Shown: positions 35,972-45,656 of the stretch, in pieces
How positions within the stretch are numbered: the first letter of the stretch is position 1
Layout of the letters: every line of letters starts with the position of its first letter
Source of the DNA: Alteromonas sp. BMJM2
GTDB lineage: Bacteria > Pseudomonadota > Gammaproteobacteria > Enterobacterales > Alteromonadaceae
DNA: 64,000 nt
Reading direction: 5' to 3'
Assembly (NCBI RefSeq): GCF_027257845.1
Contig: NZ_JAPVOT010000003.1
Location: forward strand, 248,001-312,000
The notes under the pieces: model-generated
Seen by the model: the letters and a program-made list of their open reading frames with translations, nothing else
Databases searched by the model: none
What the model was told of the DNA's origin: nothing
Made by a program: the position numbers and the translations under genes

Positions 35972-38900
35972 ATGCCGGTTATTCAGAAACAAAAAAAATT
36001 GCCCATTCTATTGCCCTACAAGCTTCGCGCTGCAACGTTGGCGGTATGGGCATCTTCATTGTGTCTGTGCAGTATGCCTAACTCCTATGCGGATGTTCTC
36101 ACTGAGCCGAAAGATGCTTTGCAGAAAGAGCAAACAGTCTATTTTAACATCCCACCATTAAGCGGCGATGAGGCACTTATCGCGTTTGCAAATCAAGCTG
36201 ATCTGACGGTGGTATTTCCTTACAACAAAGTAAGGCACATTTCGGCTAATCAAGTGGTGGGTCACCATACACCCCAGCGCGCCATAGCGATGCTGCTTGC
36301 GGGGTCTTCATTACACGCCAATGTGATAAATAATAAACGTATTAAAATTTTACCTAAGCATAATGACACTGCTGACTCTACTATTTTTTCACGGTTGCTC
36401 AATGCCATTACTGCGCAAGATGAGTCACTCATTGCAGTACCCGATGAAGCAGGCCGCTTTGATATCGAATACATAGAGGTACGGGGCCTGCGAGCTCGCG
36501 CAGCGCAGTCGGCGGGCATTAAAAATGATGCTAATGTTATTATTGATACAATTCAGTCTGTAGAAATGGGAAAGTTTCCCGACCAGAATTTAGCAGAAGC
36601 GCTTCAGCGAGTGTCAGGGGTATCTATCGATAGGGCCGAGGGAGAGGGTCAGCTTGTTACGGTACGCGGTTTCGGCCCCGAATTTAATCGAGTACTGATT
36701 AACGGTAGGCCGCTGGCAACTGACAAGCTCGGCCGAGCATTTAGTTTTGATACCTTGGCCTCTGAAATCATCAATAGCGTAACGGTATACAAGCAGGCGC
36801 AAGCGGCTATGCAGTCTGGAGGCATTGGCGCAACTATCGATATTGAAACGGCAAAGCCTCTGTCTTTCAGAGGAATGCGGGCCGCTGGAAGTGTTAAAAT
36901 GCAATACGATACTAATTCGGCCAATTTTGCTCCCTCAGCAACAGCCATGTTCAGCAATACGTATTTGAATAACCAGCTGGGTTTACTCGCCTCTTTTACC
37001 CACCATGAAAGAGATGCTCAGATAGAAGAAGCGCAGATAGACGGCTGGTTGGTGAATACCAACATCCCTTCTTCGGAATTGCCTGACGCCGTCCCCACCC
37101 TTTACGTACCAAGAAACTATGACCAACGGGTTCGGTTCGACAAACGAACTCGAACCGGCGCCGCACTGGTTTTACAGTATAGACCCTCGACTGATCTTGA
37201 ACTCGCCATAGACTATTTAGGCTCTCAGTTCGATGTCGATACTGCCGCAACTTCAATGGGGCATTGGTTTACCTCGAGTAATTTAGAGAATGTAGTCTTA
37301 GATAACAACGGCAGTGCGGTGGCATTTTCGCAATCTAGCGGCCATGCAACTGACTTTCATGCTCGTACATTTAATCGCTCATCGAATGTTCAGAGCTTGG
37401 GCTTTAGTGTTGATTGGGCTATTCACGATGATGTTTTATTCAATGCCGACATTTCAACTTCAAACGCACGCGTGAATGATAAAAACGGAGAAGGAAATTC
37501 TCTATCCCTTATTGGCTTTCTTAATCAATCTAAATTTGACCATACTGAAGGGAATATTCTTCCAGCTATATCTGGTTTTGAGGGTGCCTTAGGACAAGAA
37601 GGAAGTGACTTTCTATCTCCCGAAAATGGTCGCTCACATGTCATGTTGCGCCGCGGGTGGGACATTGACGATAATATCGATCAGGGCCGAATGAATTTAA
37701 CTTTTTTAGGCGATAATAGCTGGTTTAGTCAACTGAATACCGGCGTTGCGATTACCCAGCGCCATAAAACTAACGAGCGGCGGGATAATGAAGCCAATGC
37801 AAGGCATTGCACGTTTTGTGGCTATTTTGAAACGCCTGATATTCCAGATAGCTTTCAATCGGTTTTTAATGCCGGAGAAGGTTTTTTAGATTCAGTGAGC
37901 GGGCATCAAAATATTCCGCATCAATGGCTTCAACACAATGGTGCTGAGCTTTTTACTTTTTTAGAACGCAGCGCCGGTGTAAGCCTTGCTGCTGAAAAAC
38001 GCGGAAGCTCATTCGCTGTTAAAGAGACTGTCTATGCCTCGTACGCACAATTAACAGTGGAGAAGGAGGTATCGCCTTGGTTTTTCGACTTTCAAGCGGG
38101 GCTTCGGGCCGAGTATACGCGCGTTAACGTCATTGGGGTTGATGAAAAGTTATCAGCCCTTGTTATTCTAGACCAAACCGAATTAGGTCAAGAATTTGGC
38201 CAATCAGTCGCAATACAAAGCGATTCAAGCTATATGAATTGGTTGCCAAGCGTCAGCCTCAAATTTAGCTGGCGCGATGAGTGGGTGCTTCGCGCCGCAT
38301 ACAACCACAGTTTAACGCGACCCACTCTTGAACAAATGTCTCCTGGAGTGACGTATACTACTACTCGCCAAGGAGGAGATTTACGCGCCAGTATTGGCAA
38401 TCCCGAACTACTTCCTTTTGAAGCCCAAAATATTGATTTGGCGATAGAGCGCTATTATCAAGACAATAGTTACCTTTCACTGGGTCTATTCAAAATAGAT
38501 GTGGATAACTTTATCGTTAGCGAAAGTAAACAAATTACTTTCAATGACGTTACCGACCCAAGTACGGGAAGAGATACAAACGCTCCCGATAGTAACGATG
38601 AACTCGCTTTTTTTACTGTCATCTCCCCCAACAATGGCAGGTCGGCCACGGTAGAAGGAGTCGAATTGAGTGTTCAACACTTTTTTGGTGAGTCAGGATG
38701 GGGCATGCAGGCAAATGCCAGTTATGTAAGAAGTAACGCCGAACTCGATACTGCTAACGTGCGCTCTACATTCGCACTAACCGGGCTGTCAGGAACCAAG
38801 AACGTAGTGGCTTTTTATGAGAAAGACGCGCTTCAATTGCGTGTAGCTTGGAATCATAGAGATGGATTTTTACAATCGCTGAATCAGTCCCAAAGCACCG

Positions 38901-39097
38901 AGCCTACCTTCGTAGCACCTTATCAGCAGTGGGATATGAGCGTTTCTTATCAAATTAGCCCCCACGTATCGCTATTTGCTGAAGGCATTAACCTAACGAA
39001 TGAAACAGTGCACAAACGCGGGCGGTTTAGCAATCAACTGCTGTTAGTACAAGACTCGGGAACGAGGTATGCGCTAGGCATCAATGTCACCTATTAA
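35972..39097 (+). CDS. TonB-dependent receptor with STN signalling domain
   Basis: 1041 aa. Signal peptide up to about residue 40, then an STN (secretin/TonB short) domain (residues 52-125: YFNIPPLSGDEALIAFANQADLTVVFPYNKV ...), a plug (residues 150-280: GKFPDQNLAEALQRVSGVSIDR; TVRGFGPEF; SFDTLASEI) and a large barrel ending in LGINVTY. An STN domain marks receptors that signal to FecR. The gene is divergent from the sigma/FecR pair. It is a paralogue of the receptor at 42231-45137 with many shared blocks (SFDT-AS, TRPTLEQMSPGV, HKRGRFSNQLLLVQDSG). Ligand unknown, likely an oligosaccharide. Confidence 0.88.
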   Translation: MPVIQKQKKLPILLPYKLRAATLAVWASSLCLCSMPNSYADVLTEPKDALQKEQTVYFNIPPLSGDEALIAFANQADLTVVFPYNKVRHISANQVVGHHTPQRAIAMLLAGSSLHANVINNKRIKILPKHNDTADSTIFSRLLNAITAQDESLIAVPDEAGRFDIEYIEVRGLRARAAQSAGIKNDANVIIDTIQSVEMGKFPDQNLAEALQRVSGVSIDRAEGEGQLVTVRGFGPEFNRVLINGRPLATDKLGRAFSFDTLASEIINSVTVYKQAQAAMQSGGIGATIDIETAKPLSFRGMRAAGSVKMQYDTNSANFAPSATAMFSNTYLNNQLGLLASFTHHERDAQIEEAQIDGWLVNTNIPSSELPDAVPTLYVPRNYDQRVRFDKRTRTGAALVLQYRPSTDLELAIDYLGSQFDVDTAATSMGHWFTSSNLENVVLDNNGSAVAFSQSSGHATDFHARTFNRSSNVQSLGFSVDWAIHDDVLFNADISTSNARVNDKNGEGNSLSLIGFLNQSKFDHTEGNILPAISGFEGALGQEGSDFLSPENGRSHVMLRRGWDIDDNIDQGRMNLTFLGDNSWFSQLNTGVAITQRHKTNERRDNEANARHCTFCGYFETPDIPDSFQSVFNAGEGFLDSVSGHQNIPHQWLQHNGAELFTFLERSAGVSLAAEKRGSSFAVKETVYASYAQLTVEKEVSPWFFDFQAGLRAEYTRVNVIGVDEKLSALVILDQTELGQEFGQSVAIQSDSSYMNWLPSVSLKFSWRDEWVLRAAYNHSLTRPTLEQMSPGVTYTTTRQGGDLRASIGNPELLPFEAQNIDLAIERYYQDNSYLSLGLFKIDVDNFIVSESKQITFNDVTDPSTGRDTNAPDSNDELAFFTVISPNNGRSATVEGVELSVQHFFGESGWGMQANASYVRSNAELDTANVRSTFALTGLSGTKNVVAFYEKDALQLRVAWNHRDGFLQSLNQSQSTEPTFVAPYQQWDMSVSYQISPHVSLFAEGINLTNETVHKRGRFSNQLLLVQDSGTRYALGINVTY

Positions 39098-39118
39098 GGC
39101 AGTATTTTTTCACCAGTT

Positions 39119-39877
39119 TTAGCAAACTAAGCATGCGTTAGCAGTCAATCGCCCCGTTTTGAGGCAGGTAGGTAGGGTAAGGTGATTAGGTATAAGCCCG
39201 CTATGCAGGACATTTGCAGGATAAACAATCGCACGATTAAACGCGGCATCCACCTGCCCTATTTTTTCAAATAGAGCGCTATCTTCGCCAATATACGCTT
39301 TAGGCGGTAAGCCTACGGTAGTCGCTTGCCGCTTAAGGATATTCATATATTGTTCATAGCTGGACGACGTTATTTGTTCTAGCTGCGTCTCCTTATGTCG
39401 GTAAAAAGCTGTACCGCCGAGTGGCGTACTAAACAAGTAGTGCACCAATGCCCATTCTTTCTCGGAGTGAGTATCGATATGAGGAATACACTGAATCGGT
39501 TTTAGTGCATTGGCGCTGAATGTAGCCATTGAAAATTGTGACATGCTTATTTTGGCACTTGACCATTTTGCAGCGTATTCAGTGGATTGACCCTGTAAAT
39601 AGCGGCTAATATATAGAGGCAGAGAGTTAGTAACAAACTCAATATATGCTAGGGGGCTCTGATGACGTAAACCGGGATAATGGTCATCTTTTCGTGGCTG
39701 AAATTTTGAAAGTGACAGCTGTGAAAGCAGTGCATCGGGAGCAGGATAGCAGTTGTCTATTATAAAAATAGGTATATTGGTTTTACCCACGTTAATGTGG
39801 CTTACCTGAGGACTTCCCGCTCCTTCAGATGGGTGTGAATGGACTAACGTCGATTTAGTTTTCAAACCACGCATCAC
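39119..39877 (-). CDS. DUF6445-like 2OG/Fe(II)-oxygenase-fold protein
   Basis: 252 aa. HIDTHSEKEWALVHYL (residues 132-147) with HxD, a GGTAFYRH segment, and NRAIVYPANVLHSGL with a distal His resemble the HxD...H iron site of a prolyl-4-hydroxylase-like double-stranded beta-helix; this is the DUF6445 pattern. Encoded at the end of the receptor-halogenase-SapC operon, with a 23-base overlap with sapC. This gene set recurs in marine and Xanthomonas/Caulobacter-type genomes. Biochemical role unknown. Confidence 0.75.
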   Translation of the reverse strand: MMRGLKTKSTLVHSHPSEGAGSPQVSHINVGKTNIPIFIIDNCYPAPDALLSQLSLSKFQPRKDDHYPGLRHQSPLAYIEFVTNSLPLYISRYLQGQSTEYAAKWSSAKISMSQFSMATFSANALKPIQCIPHIDTHSEKEWALVHYLFSTPLGGTAFYRHKETQLEQITSSSYEQYMNILKRQATTVGLPPKAYIGEDSALFEKIGQVDAAFNRAIVYPANVLHSGLIPNHLTLPTCLKTGRLTANACLVC

Positions 39878-40589
39878 CTTGTTTAATGGCTTTATTTTTC
39901 TTGTCGATTAATGCATAGATCTGTGCGTTTGACGCAGCCAACGTATAAATAGTTTGCAGCCAGCCTTCGGTATGCAAGCGTGTAATAGCGTTTGCACTTA
40001 ACGCCCCTAGTTTTTCCTCATCGACGGTATACAAACCAGTAATTGATGTGTTCGCCCCGTTCTCAAAGGTTATGTCAAGCGTGATGGGAGTAATGAGATT
40101 GAGTGACTGAAGCGTTTCAATAAACATCTGGTTTTGTGACTCACCATCTAAAAGTTGCGCTAGAATTTGCTGCTTCTCGGCTAAAAATGCAGTAGGCTCC
40201 CCGGTGTTATCAAATAAGGCGCTACCTTCACTTTCATTAACGGCGGCGTTATCCATGTCCACACATAAAACGTGATTAACAGTATCAGATTGCTGCTCAC
40301 TGCCAATAAAGAATGGGAGTCGGTCAATTTGAGCAGGAACATACACGGCCTCCCACCTACCTTGCTGCCAGAAAAGATTTTCACCCTCTTCAAAACCTAA
40401 TAGGGCTGATAAACCGAATTTTCCAGTGTCATCAAATTTTGTCAGTACAACGGGATAGTGAACGATGAGTTTATTTATCTCAGAAGTCACTATCGGCACC
40501 AGATGCTGATTGGCACCTTGAGTATGAGCATGCTCGGTAATTCGTAAATTAGCATGATGTTGATTGTTTATAGCCACCATATTCGTCAT
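39855..40589 (-). CDS. SapC family protein
   Basis: 244 aa, recognisable SapC-type sequence: HLVPIVTSEINKLIVHYPVVLTK at residues 29-51, then FGLSALLGFEEGENLFW, YVPAQIDRLPFFI and the terminal LHTEGWLQTIYTLAASNAQIYALIDKKN. SapC was first named from a Campylobacter S-layer-linked gene, but homologues in TonB-receptor/halogenase operons have no established function. No signal peptide. Starts 9 bases downstream of the halogenase stop and overlaps the DUF6445 gene. Confidence 0.85.
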   Translation of the reverse strand: MTNMVAINNQHHANLRITEHAHTQGANQHLVPIVTSEINKLIVHYPVVLTKFDDTGKFGLSALLGFEEGENLFWQQGRWEAVYVPAQIDRLPFFIGSEQQSDTVNHVLCVDMDNAAVNESEGSALFDNTGEPTAFLAEKQQILAQLLDGESQNQMFIETLQSLNLITPITLDITFENGANTSITGLYTVDEEKLGALSANAITRLHTEGWLQTIYTLAASNAQIYALIDKKNKAIKQGDAWFEN

Positions 40590-40598
40590 GGGCTCTCC

Positions 40599-42161
40599 TT
40601 ACACGGCCTGCAAGCCAAATTGATTAATTTTGTTTATAAGTTCGCGATGTGCCGGTAATTTTTCTACCAGCATGCTGCGCACCTTTTGATTTTGAGCGAG
40701 TTGCTGTTTTGCAAAATGAATATCAACCCACTGTTGATGAGGTTGAAGCTGGGTCTTAAACCCCATGCCATAAAGCACATATTGATAACTCGCTGCAGGA
40801 AACACTTCATTATTGCTGGTGAAGTCAAGGTCTGAAGGCGGGTGGTACTGCCAGAGATCTAATAACTCATGCAATGATTCGGGTATTGAAGTGCTTTCGC
40901 GATTGTCCCGCCAGAATTCGCTGTCGTCCCGTTGACTTAAGCAGTAATGAAGTTTCAGAAAATCGATAATACGTTGCCAGCGATAACTAAACGTATCGTT
41001 AAAGCGCTTTGCGATTAGGTCCATTACTTGGCGGTTTGCTGGAAGTTGTTCTGCAATCATGGTAGCGGAAAGCTCTACGAGAACAAGCGCTGATGCTTCT
41101 AACGGCTCTAAAAAACCTGCAGATAGCCCTACAGCAACACAGTTATTCTGCCAAAAACATTTTCGATGACCGCTTTTTATAGTGATTTCTTTAGGCTTGA
41201 GCTGATTGAATAGGCCTTTGTTATCGAGGTTCACGTAACTCTCTAGACGCTCGTAAGCGTCGTCTTGGCTTTGATGTTTACTTGAATAAACATAGCCTAC
41301 ACCCCTTCGCGACTGTAAACCTATGTCCCATACCCAACCTGCATCTTGGGCTGTGGATATAGTATGGGAAGCAATAGGACTACTTTCCTGTTCATAAGGC
41401 ACGTGAACAGCAATTGCTCGGTCGATAAAAAGGACATCGTCGCAGGGTATAAAAGGCACTTGGAAGTGCTCACCCAGAAGTTTAGATTTAAAGCCCGTGC
41501 AGTCAACGAAAAGGTCGCCCTCTATTGTAATAGCTTGCTGCGTGAGAAGGGATTTAATGTCACCGTTTTCATGACTAACAATATCGCTAACGTCGGCCAG
41601 TATATGTTTTACCCCCAACTTCTCTTGGCAGTGTTTAGTAAGAAACTGCGTAAACTTGCCAGCGTCCAGGTGGTATGCGTAATTTGCGGTGCCTGCAAAT
41701 TCAGCATGCCGAATGCTCTTAGGCGCTAAGCCTGCTTCACATATGGCTTCTTGAAAACAAACGGCGTGAGAAAAAGACTCGCCTAAGTCATCTTGTGTTG
41801 TTTGCCAATAGGGTCCTAAATTACCCTTGCTAAACCCTTGTGGAAGCATTAGCGGGTGGTAGTAAAAATCGTCTTTCTTACCAGTACGCCACTGTGCAAA
41901 CTTTGCGCCTTGCTTAAACGTGGCGTTGCACTCTTTGATAAAAGTGGTTTCGCTGATGCCCAGTTTTATGAGTGTAGAGCGCATTGTGGGCCAAGTACCT
42001 TCGCCAACCCCGATAATAGGCACATTCGGGCTTTCTACTAGCGTCACTTGAATACGCTCAGACGAAGCGCATTGATGTTCAGCAGCAATCCGACCTGCAG
42101 TCAACCAGCCGGCGCTACCGCCACCCACGACGACAATACGTGTTATTGGAAAATTTTTCAC
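40599..42161 (-). CDS. Flavin-dependent tryptophan-halogenase-family protein
   Basis: 520 aa. FAD-binding GGGSAGW (residues 13-19) and GVGEGTWP (52-59) are intact. The halogenase-family catalytic Lys corresponds to ATFKQGAKF near residue 84; GFLEPLEA near residue 345 holds the Glu. The usual WxWxIP motif appears as WVWDIG (near residue 270), with Gly in place of Pro. The family chlorinates or brominates indoles with FADH2 from a partner reductase. Members located in TonB-receptor operons may have other substrates. Lies 69 bases downstream of the receptor gene. Confidence 0.85.
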   Translation of the reverse strand: MKNFPITRIVVVGGGSAGWLTAGRIAAEHQCASSERIQVTLVESPNVPIIGVGEGTWPTMRSTLIKLGISETTFIKECNATFKQGAKFAQWRTGKKDDFYYHPLMLPQGFSKGNLGPYWQTTQDDLGESFSHAVCFQEAICEAGLAPKSIRHAEFAGTANYAYHLDAGKFTQFLTKHCQEKLGVKHILADVSDIVSHENGDIKSLLTQQAITIEGDLFVDCTGFKSKLLGEHFQVPFIPCDDVLFIDRAIAVHVPYEQESSPIASHTISTAQDAGWVWDIGLQSRRGVGYVYSSKHQSQDDAYERLESYVNLDNKGLFNQLKPKEITIKSGHRKCFWQNNCVAVGLSAGFLEPLEASALVLVELSATMIAEQLPANRQVMDLIAKRFNDTFSYRWQRIIDFLKLHYCLSQRDDSEFWRDNRESTSIPESLHELLDLWQYHPPSDLDFTSNNEVFPAASYQYVLYGMGFKTQLQPHQQWVDIHFAKQQLAQNQKVRSMLVEKLPAHRELINKINQFGLQAV

Positions 42162-42230
42162 TTGCTATCCTACCTTAAAGTAGCGGCTACCAAACAATAG
42201 CCGCAACATGTGATGTATCGCTACGCGAAA

Positions 42231-45137
42231 TTAAAAACTTCCGCGTAAACCGAGTGCCCAACGTCTGCCACTGTCCTCTACCAGTAACAAGTGATTAGAG
42301 AAGCGACCTCTTTTATGCACAAACTCTTCGGTTAAATTGATACCTTCAAAGAAAACTTCCATGTTGTCAGTCACTTTGTAACTACCGCTAACATCAAGCT
42401 GTTGATAAGATTCAACGATTGTAGGGCCATCACCCTGACCTTGTGTTAAAGACTGTACAAACTCATCACGCCAATTGTAAGCAAGGCGAATTTGATAACT
42501 GTCAGTCTCATAAAACGCAACCAAATTATATGAATCGCTTAGCCCAGTAAGTGCAAAAACTTGATCTAAATTAAATGGATCAAGCTCTGCGTCACTCTCA
42601 ACAATAGTACCGTTGGCCAGCATACCAAAACCATTGTCGAAGGTGTGTTGCAGTGCTAATTCGAAACCATATACCGTAGCATCTTCACCATTATTTGGTA
42701 GCGAATTAGTGAATACTGCTTCTCCATCTGCGGCATCTGCAGCACTTGTGTCAGCGCCAGTGGATGGATCGGTAAGTGTCGAGCCATCAGCTAATGTGAA
42801 TGTTTTATCTTCTTGGCTATTAACAATAAAGTTGGATACCAACTTTCTGAAGTACCCTACCGATGCATAACTTGCCTCGCCATAATAGTACTCCAATGAA
42901 AGATCTAGATTGTCTGACTGGAAGGGCTCCAAGCTCGGATTCCCACTTGTAGACGTTAAATCTCCACCTTGGCGGGTGGTTGTGATAACCGTAACCGGCG
43001 ACATACTATTAAGCGTGGGACGAGTGAGTGTCGATGATGCGGCTAAACGTGCGATTAAATCGTCTGTTATTTCTAAGCGCACGCTAAAGTTGGGTAATAA
43101 CACATCATAATCAGATTCTGCCGCAATACTCTGTGCATCACCGAAGCCCGCTAACATCTCTGTTTGATCGAGAATGGTTAAGCCGGTAATTGGCGCTTGT
43201 GTGCCATTTACCATGACGTCAGTAGATTCATATCGAAGACCTGCTGTGGCGCTCAGGTACATATCAGCGACTTCGCCTTCAAAGTCCATTTCTAGGTAAG
43301 TAGAGAGAATATCTTCTTCGACCTCAAAGCTATTGTTTCGGCGAACAGCATCAAAACTAATCGCTTCACCGTTCACATTTTGATAGTAGGTTTCTAGAAA
43401 GGCAAAATTTGCTTCGCCATCGTGAGCAAGCCATGAGGTAGGCATACGCCCGCTTCCACTTACGTCAGAAAGAAAGTCGCCTCCAGCATCAAACACATCT
43501 TGAGAGCCGGCGGGAATTTCCGGCAAATCTGGATAGCCACAATAAGTACAGTGAATTCCTACGCCTTCATTGTCCCATCGTGTCAGCGATTTCGTTTCTG
43601 TGCTGTATTGGCCACCAAAGCGAATTTTTGTCAGGCCACCACCGTCAGTAACATACTCACCGTCAAAACGTAACTGACTTACTTCGTCTTCTACTGCCCA
43701 ACCCCTTCTTAACATAACATGAGCACGGCTATTGGCCTCATCAAGATGATTACTGACGCCGTCGGGGCCAAGTGCAGCGTTATAGATGGGAAAGCCATCT
43801 GGGCCAGATATAATAGCTCCATCGAGCTCTTGCTGGCCGCTGTATATATTTTGGTTGGGTGATGCAAACATACTCGCAACAGGCAAAATACCATCGTCTA
43901 CTTGGAATCTTACGCGGTTTGCATATCCAATCAGTGAAAGCTGATCACCACCGCCATTATTGGCTTCACGTTCCGCACCTGAATGACTTAAATCAAACGC
44001 TAGATTAAGGTTATCAGAGTATTGGTAGTCAAAGTTTAAACCCACTGCATAGGTATCGGTAAGGCGATCAAAAGTTTTGGCGTGCATGTCAGTAGCCAGC
44101 CCCACTTCCTGATACAAATCTATAATGGTGCCATTCTCGTCCACTGTTGGACTGCGTCTATTTCCGTTTTCATCAAACAAGCTACCATCATCGCCGACGC
44201 CTTGAATATTAGGAGCGGTAAACCAATGACCATAGGAAGTAGCTTCAGATTCCACGTCGAAGTCTGAGTAAAGTGCATCAGCAGTGACAACTAACTTATC
44301 GTTTGGTGCATACTGCAGTACTAAATTAGCATTGGTCCGGGTACGTTCTTCAAACGTTACTTTATGGTCATAATTACGTGGAGAGAAAACATTACCTGCC
44401 CAACTTTCACCACTTCGTGTAACAGGGTTAGGCACACCTACATTTTCTAGCCACCCATCCATTTGAGCTTGGTTTAATCGGGTTTGACGTTCTTGATGAG
44501 AAACTGCAAGCAACACACCAAACGTTTCATCGTTGAAGGTATTGCTAATTAACCCAGAGAATTGCGGTGTTGTTTCTTCACTATTTTCGTCGTAGATCCC
44601 TTTTACAGAACCAGCCACTTTAAAACCATTTAACGCAAATGGGCGCGCCGTGTTGATGTTTATAGTTGAGCCGACTCCACCAGATTGCATAGTGGCAGTA
44701 GAGGTTTTGTAAACATCGAGGCTACTTACCAGATCAGATGCTATCGTGTCGAAACTGAACGCACGGGAATCATTTTCAGACGCAATTTGTCGACCATTTA
44801 CTAGTACAGTATTGAACTGTGGGCCAAAACCACGCACGGTTATAAGTTGTCCTTCACCCCCAGAACGATCTATTGATACACCGGTGATTCGCTGAAGTGA
44901 CTCAGCTAAGTTGGTATCGGGAAAGTCCCCTATATCTTCTGCACTAATCGCATCGACAACGCCGGAAGAGCTTCGTTTGACGTCCATCGATTTTGCTACT
45001 GATGAACGAATACCATTTACCTCAATCACTTCTACATTTTTGTCGGGTTGGATGTCTTGAGCATATGCACTAGTTGTATAAATAGCGGAGGCTAAAACTG
45101 CTGCAACTGAGCAAGCAAGCTTGGTTTTCCTATACAT
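42231..45137 (-). CDS. TonB-dependent receptor without STN domain
   Basis: 968 aa from the ATG at 45137, where a signal peptide begins (MYRKTKLACSVAAVLASAIY); an upstream start at 45230 is unlikely. The TonB box region (VEVIEVNGIRSSVAKS) leads into the plug (FPDTNLAESLQRITGVSIDR; TVRGFGPQF; SFDTIASDLVSSLDVY) and barrel ending LGLRGSF. Paralogue of the STN receptor at 35972-39097. Heads an operon with halogenase, SapC and DUF6445. A conserved ECF-type promoter lies about 120-145 bases upstream, so its expression is probably controlled by the local FecI/FecR pair. Confidence 0.9.
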   Translation of the reverse strand: MYRKTKLACSVAAVLASAIYTTSAYAQDIQPDKNVEVIEVNGIRSSVAKSMDVKRSSSGVVDAISAEDIGDFPDTNLAESLQRITGVSIDRSGGEGQLITVRGFGPQFNTVLVNGRQIASENDSRAFSFDTIASDLVSSLDVYKTSTATMQSGGVGSTININTARPFALNGFKVAGSVKGIYDENSEETTPQFSGLISNTFNDETFGVLLAVSHQERQTRLNQAQMDGWLENVGVPNPVTRSGESWAGNVFSPRNYDHKVTFEERTRTNANLVLQYAPNDKLVVTADALYSDFDVESEATSYGHWFTAPNIQGVGDDGSLFDENGNRRSPTVDENGTIIDLYQEVGLATDMHAKTFDRLTDTYAVGLNFDYQYSDNLNLAFDLSHSGAEREANNGGGDQLSLIGYANRVRFQVDDGILPVASMFASPNQNIYSGQQELDGAIISGPDGFPIYNAALGPDGVSNHLDEANSRAHVMLRRGWAVEDEVSQLRFDGEYVTDGGGLTKIRFGGQYSTETKSLTRWDNEGVGIHCTYCGYPDLPEIPAGSQDVFDAGGDFLSDVSGSGRMPTSWLAHDGEANFAFLETYYQNVNGEAISFDAVRRNNSFEVEEDILSTYLEMDFEGEVADMYLSATAGLRYESTDVMVNGTQAPITGLTILDQTEMLAGFGDAQSIAAESDYDVLLPNFSVRLEITDDLIARLAASSTLTRPTLNSMSPVTVITTTRQGGDLTSTSGNPSLEPFQSDNLDLSLEYYYGEASYASVGYFRKLVSNFIVNSQEDKTFTLADGSTLTDPSTGADTSAADAADGEAVFTNSLPNNGEDATVYGFELALQHTFDNGFGMLANGTIVESDAELDPFNLDQVFALTGLSDSYNLVAFYETDSYQIRLAYNWRDEFVQSLTQGQGDGPTIVESYQQLDVSGSYKVTDNMEVFFEGINLTEEFVHKRGRFSNHLLLVEDSGRRWALGLRGSF

Positions 45138-45193
45138 GATGTTGTGTGTCCTAATGTTCCGGTACTTTTTAAAGTACTGGCATTTATTTTTAA

Positions 45194-45253
45194 TATTGTG
45201 GTGTGCACCCCACAAACGTTTATATATCAACAGTATTTGACTGCTAATCCATC
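45194..45253. repeat. Leader segment shared with 47314-47374
   Basis: Downstream (minus direction) of the ECF-type promoter of the receptor gene. TATTGTGGTGTGC at one end is identical to the copy at 47314, and the remaining bases up to the promoter are partly conserved, including an ATCAACAGTATTT / ATTAACAGCATTT block. Likely a second regulatory site or a conserved leader. Confidence 0.5.
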
Positions 45254-45280
45254 AAGACGATACGAATTGTAAAATCCCCC
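45254..45280 (-). promoter_or_regulatory. ECF-type promoter for receptor/halogenase operon
   Basis: Minus strand: GGGGGATTTT, 10 bases, TCGTCTT; the flanking block GGGGGATTTTACA is also shared with the 47375 site. Sits about 117 bases upstream of the receptor ATG. Confidence 0.7.
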
Positions 45281-45656
45281 ATATTTATTTAACAAATATT
45301 AAACAAAGGAGTGGGTAGGTATTTTAGTCTAGGCCGCCGAGCTCTTTGCCAAGATAGCTAAAGCTTCACATGTTTAGGGTTTGTGTTTCGAGTTGCTTGA
45401 AAAGCAATTACTTTGATGTGGCCCTTTTAATTTCAATCTAGGGCAAACGAGTAGGATGGCAGCAATAGCGTTGAATGAGAAATTGTCGCTTACGTATGCG
45501 CTAAATGAAGATGCGCCAGTACCCTATTGGCGAGCAGAACTTAACGCTGCTCGCAAATGAAGTTGAATTTATAGATTGTCCAAGCCCCATTACGCAATTT
45601 CTGAGCGCTTGTTACATTCGAAATTTCTGATTTATACATTGGTAATATAAATTGAA
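45281..45656. other. Intergenic region between receptor and MFS genes
   Basis: About 375 bases. Contains a 34-codon forward frame (45456-45560), listed separately, and otherwise no recognisable element; no strong terminator for the MFS gene was seen. Confidence 0.35.
45456..45560 (+). CDS. Possible small ORF or gene remnant (34 aa)
   Basis: ATG-initiated frame with coding-like composition (starts MAAIALNEKLSLTYAL; ends YWRAELNAARK). No ribosome site with proper spacing (AGTAGG directly abuts the ATG) and no family recognised. It could be a decayed fragment of a larger gene or a chance frame. Confidence 0.2.
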   Translation: MAAIALNEKLSLTYALNEDAPVPYWRAELNAARK

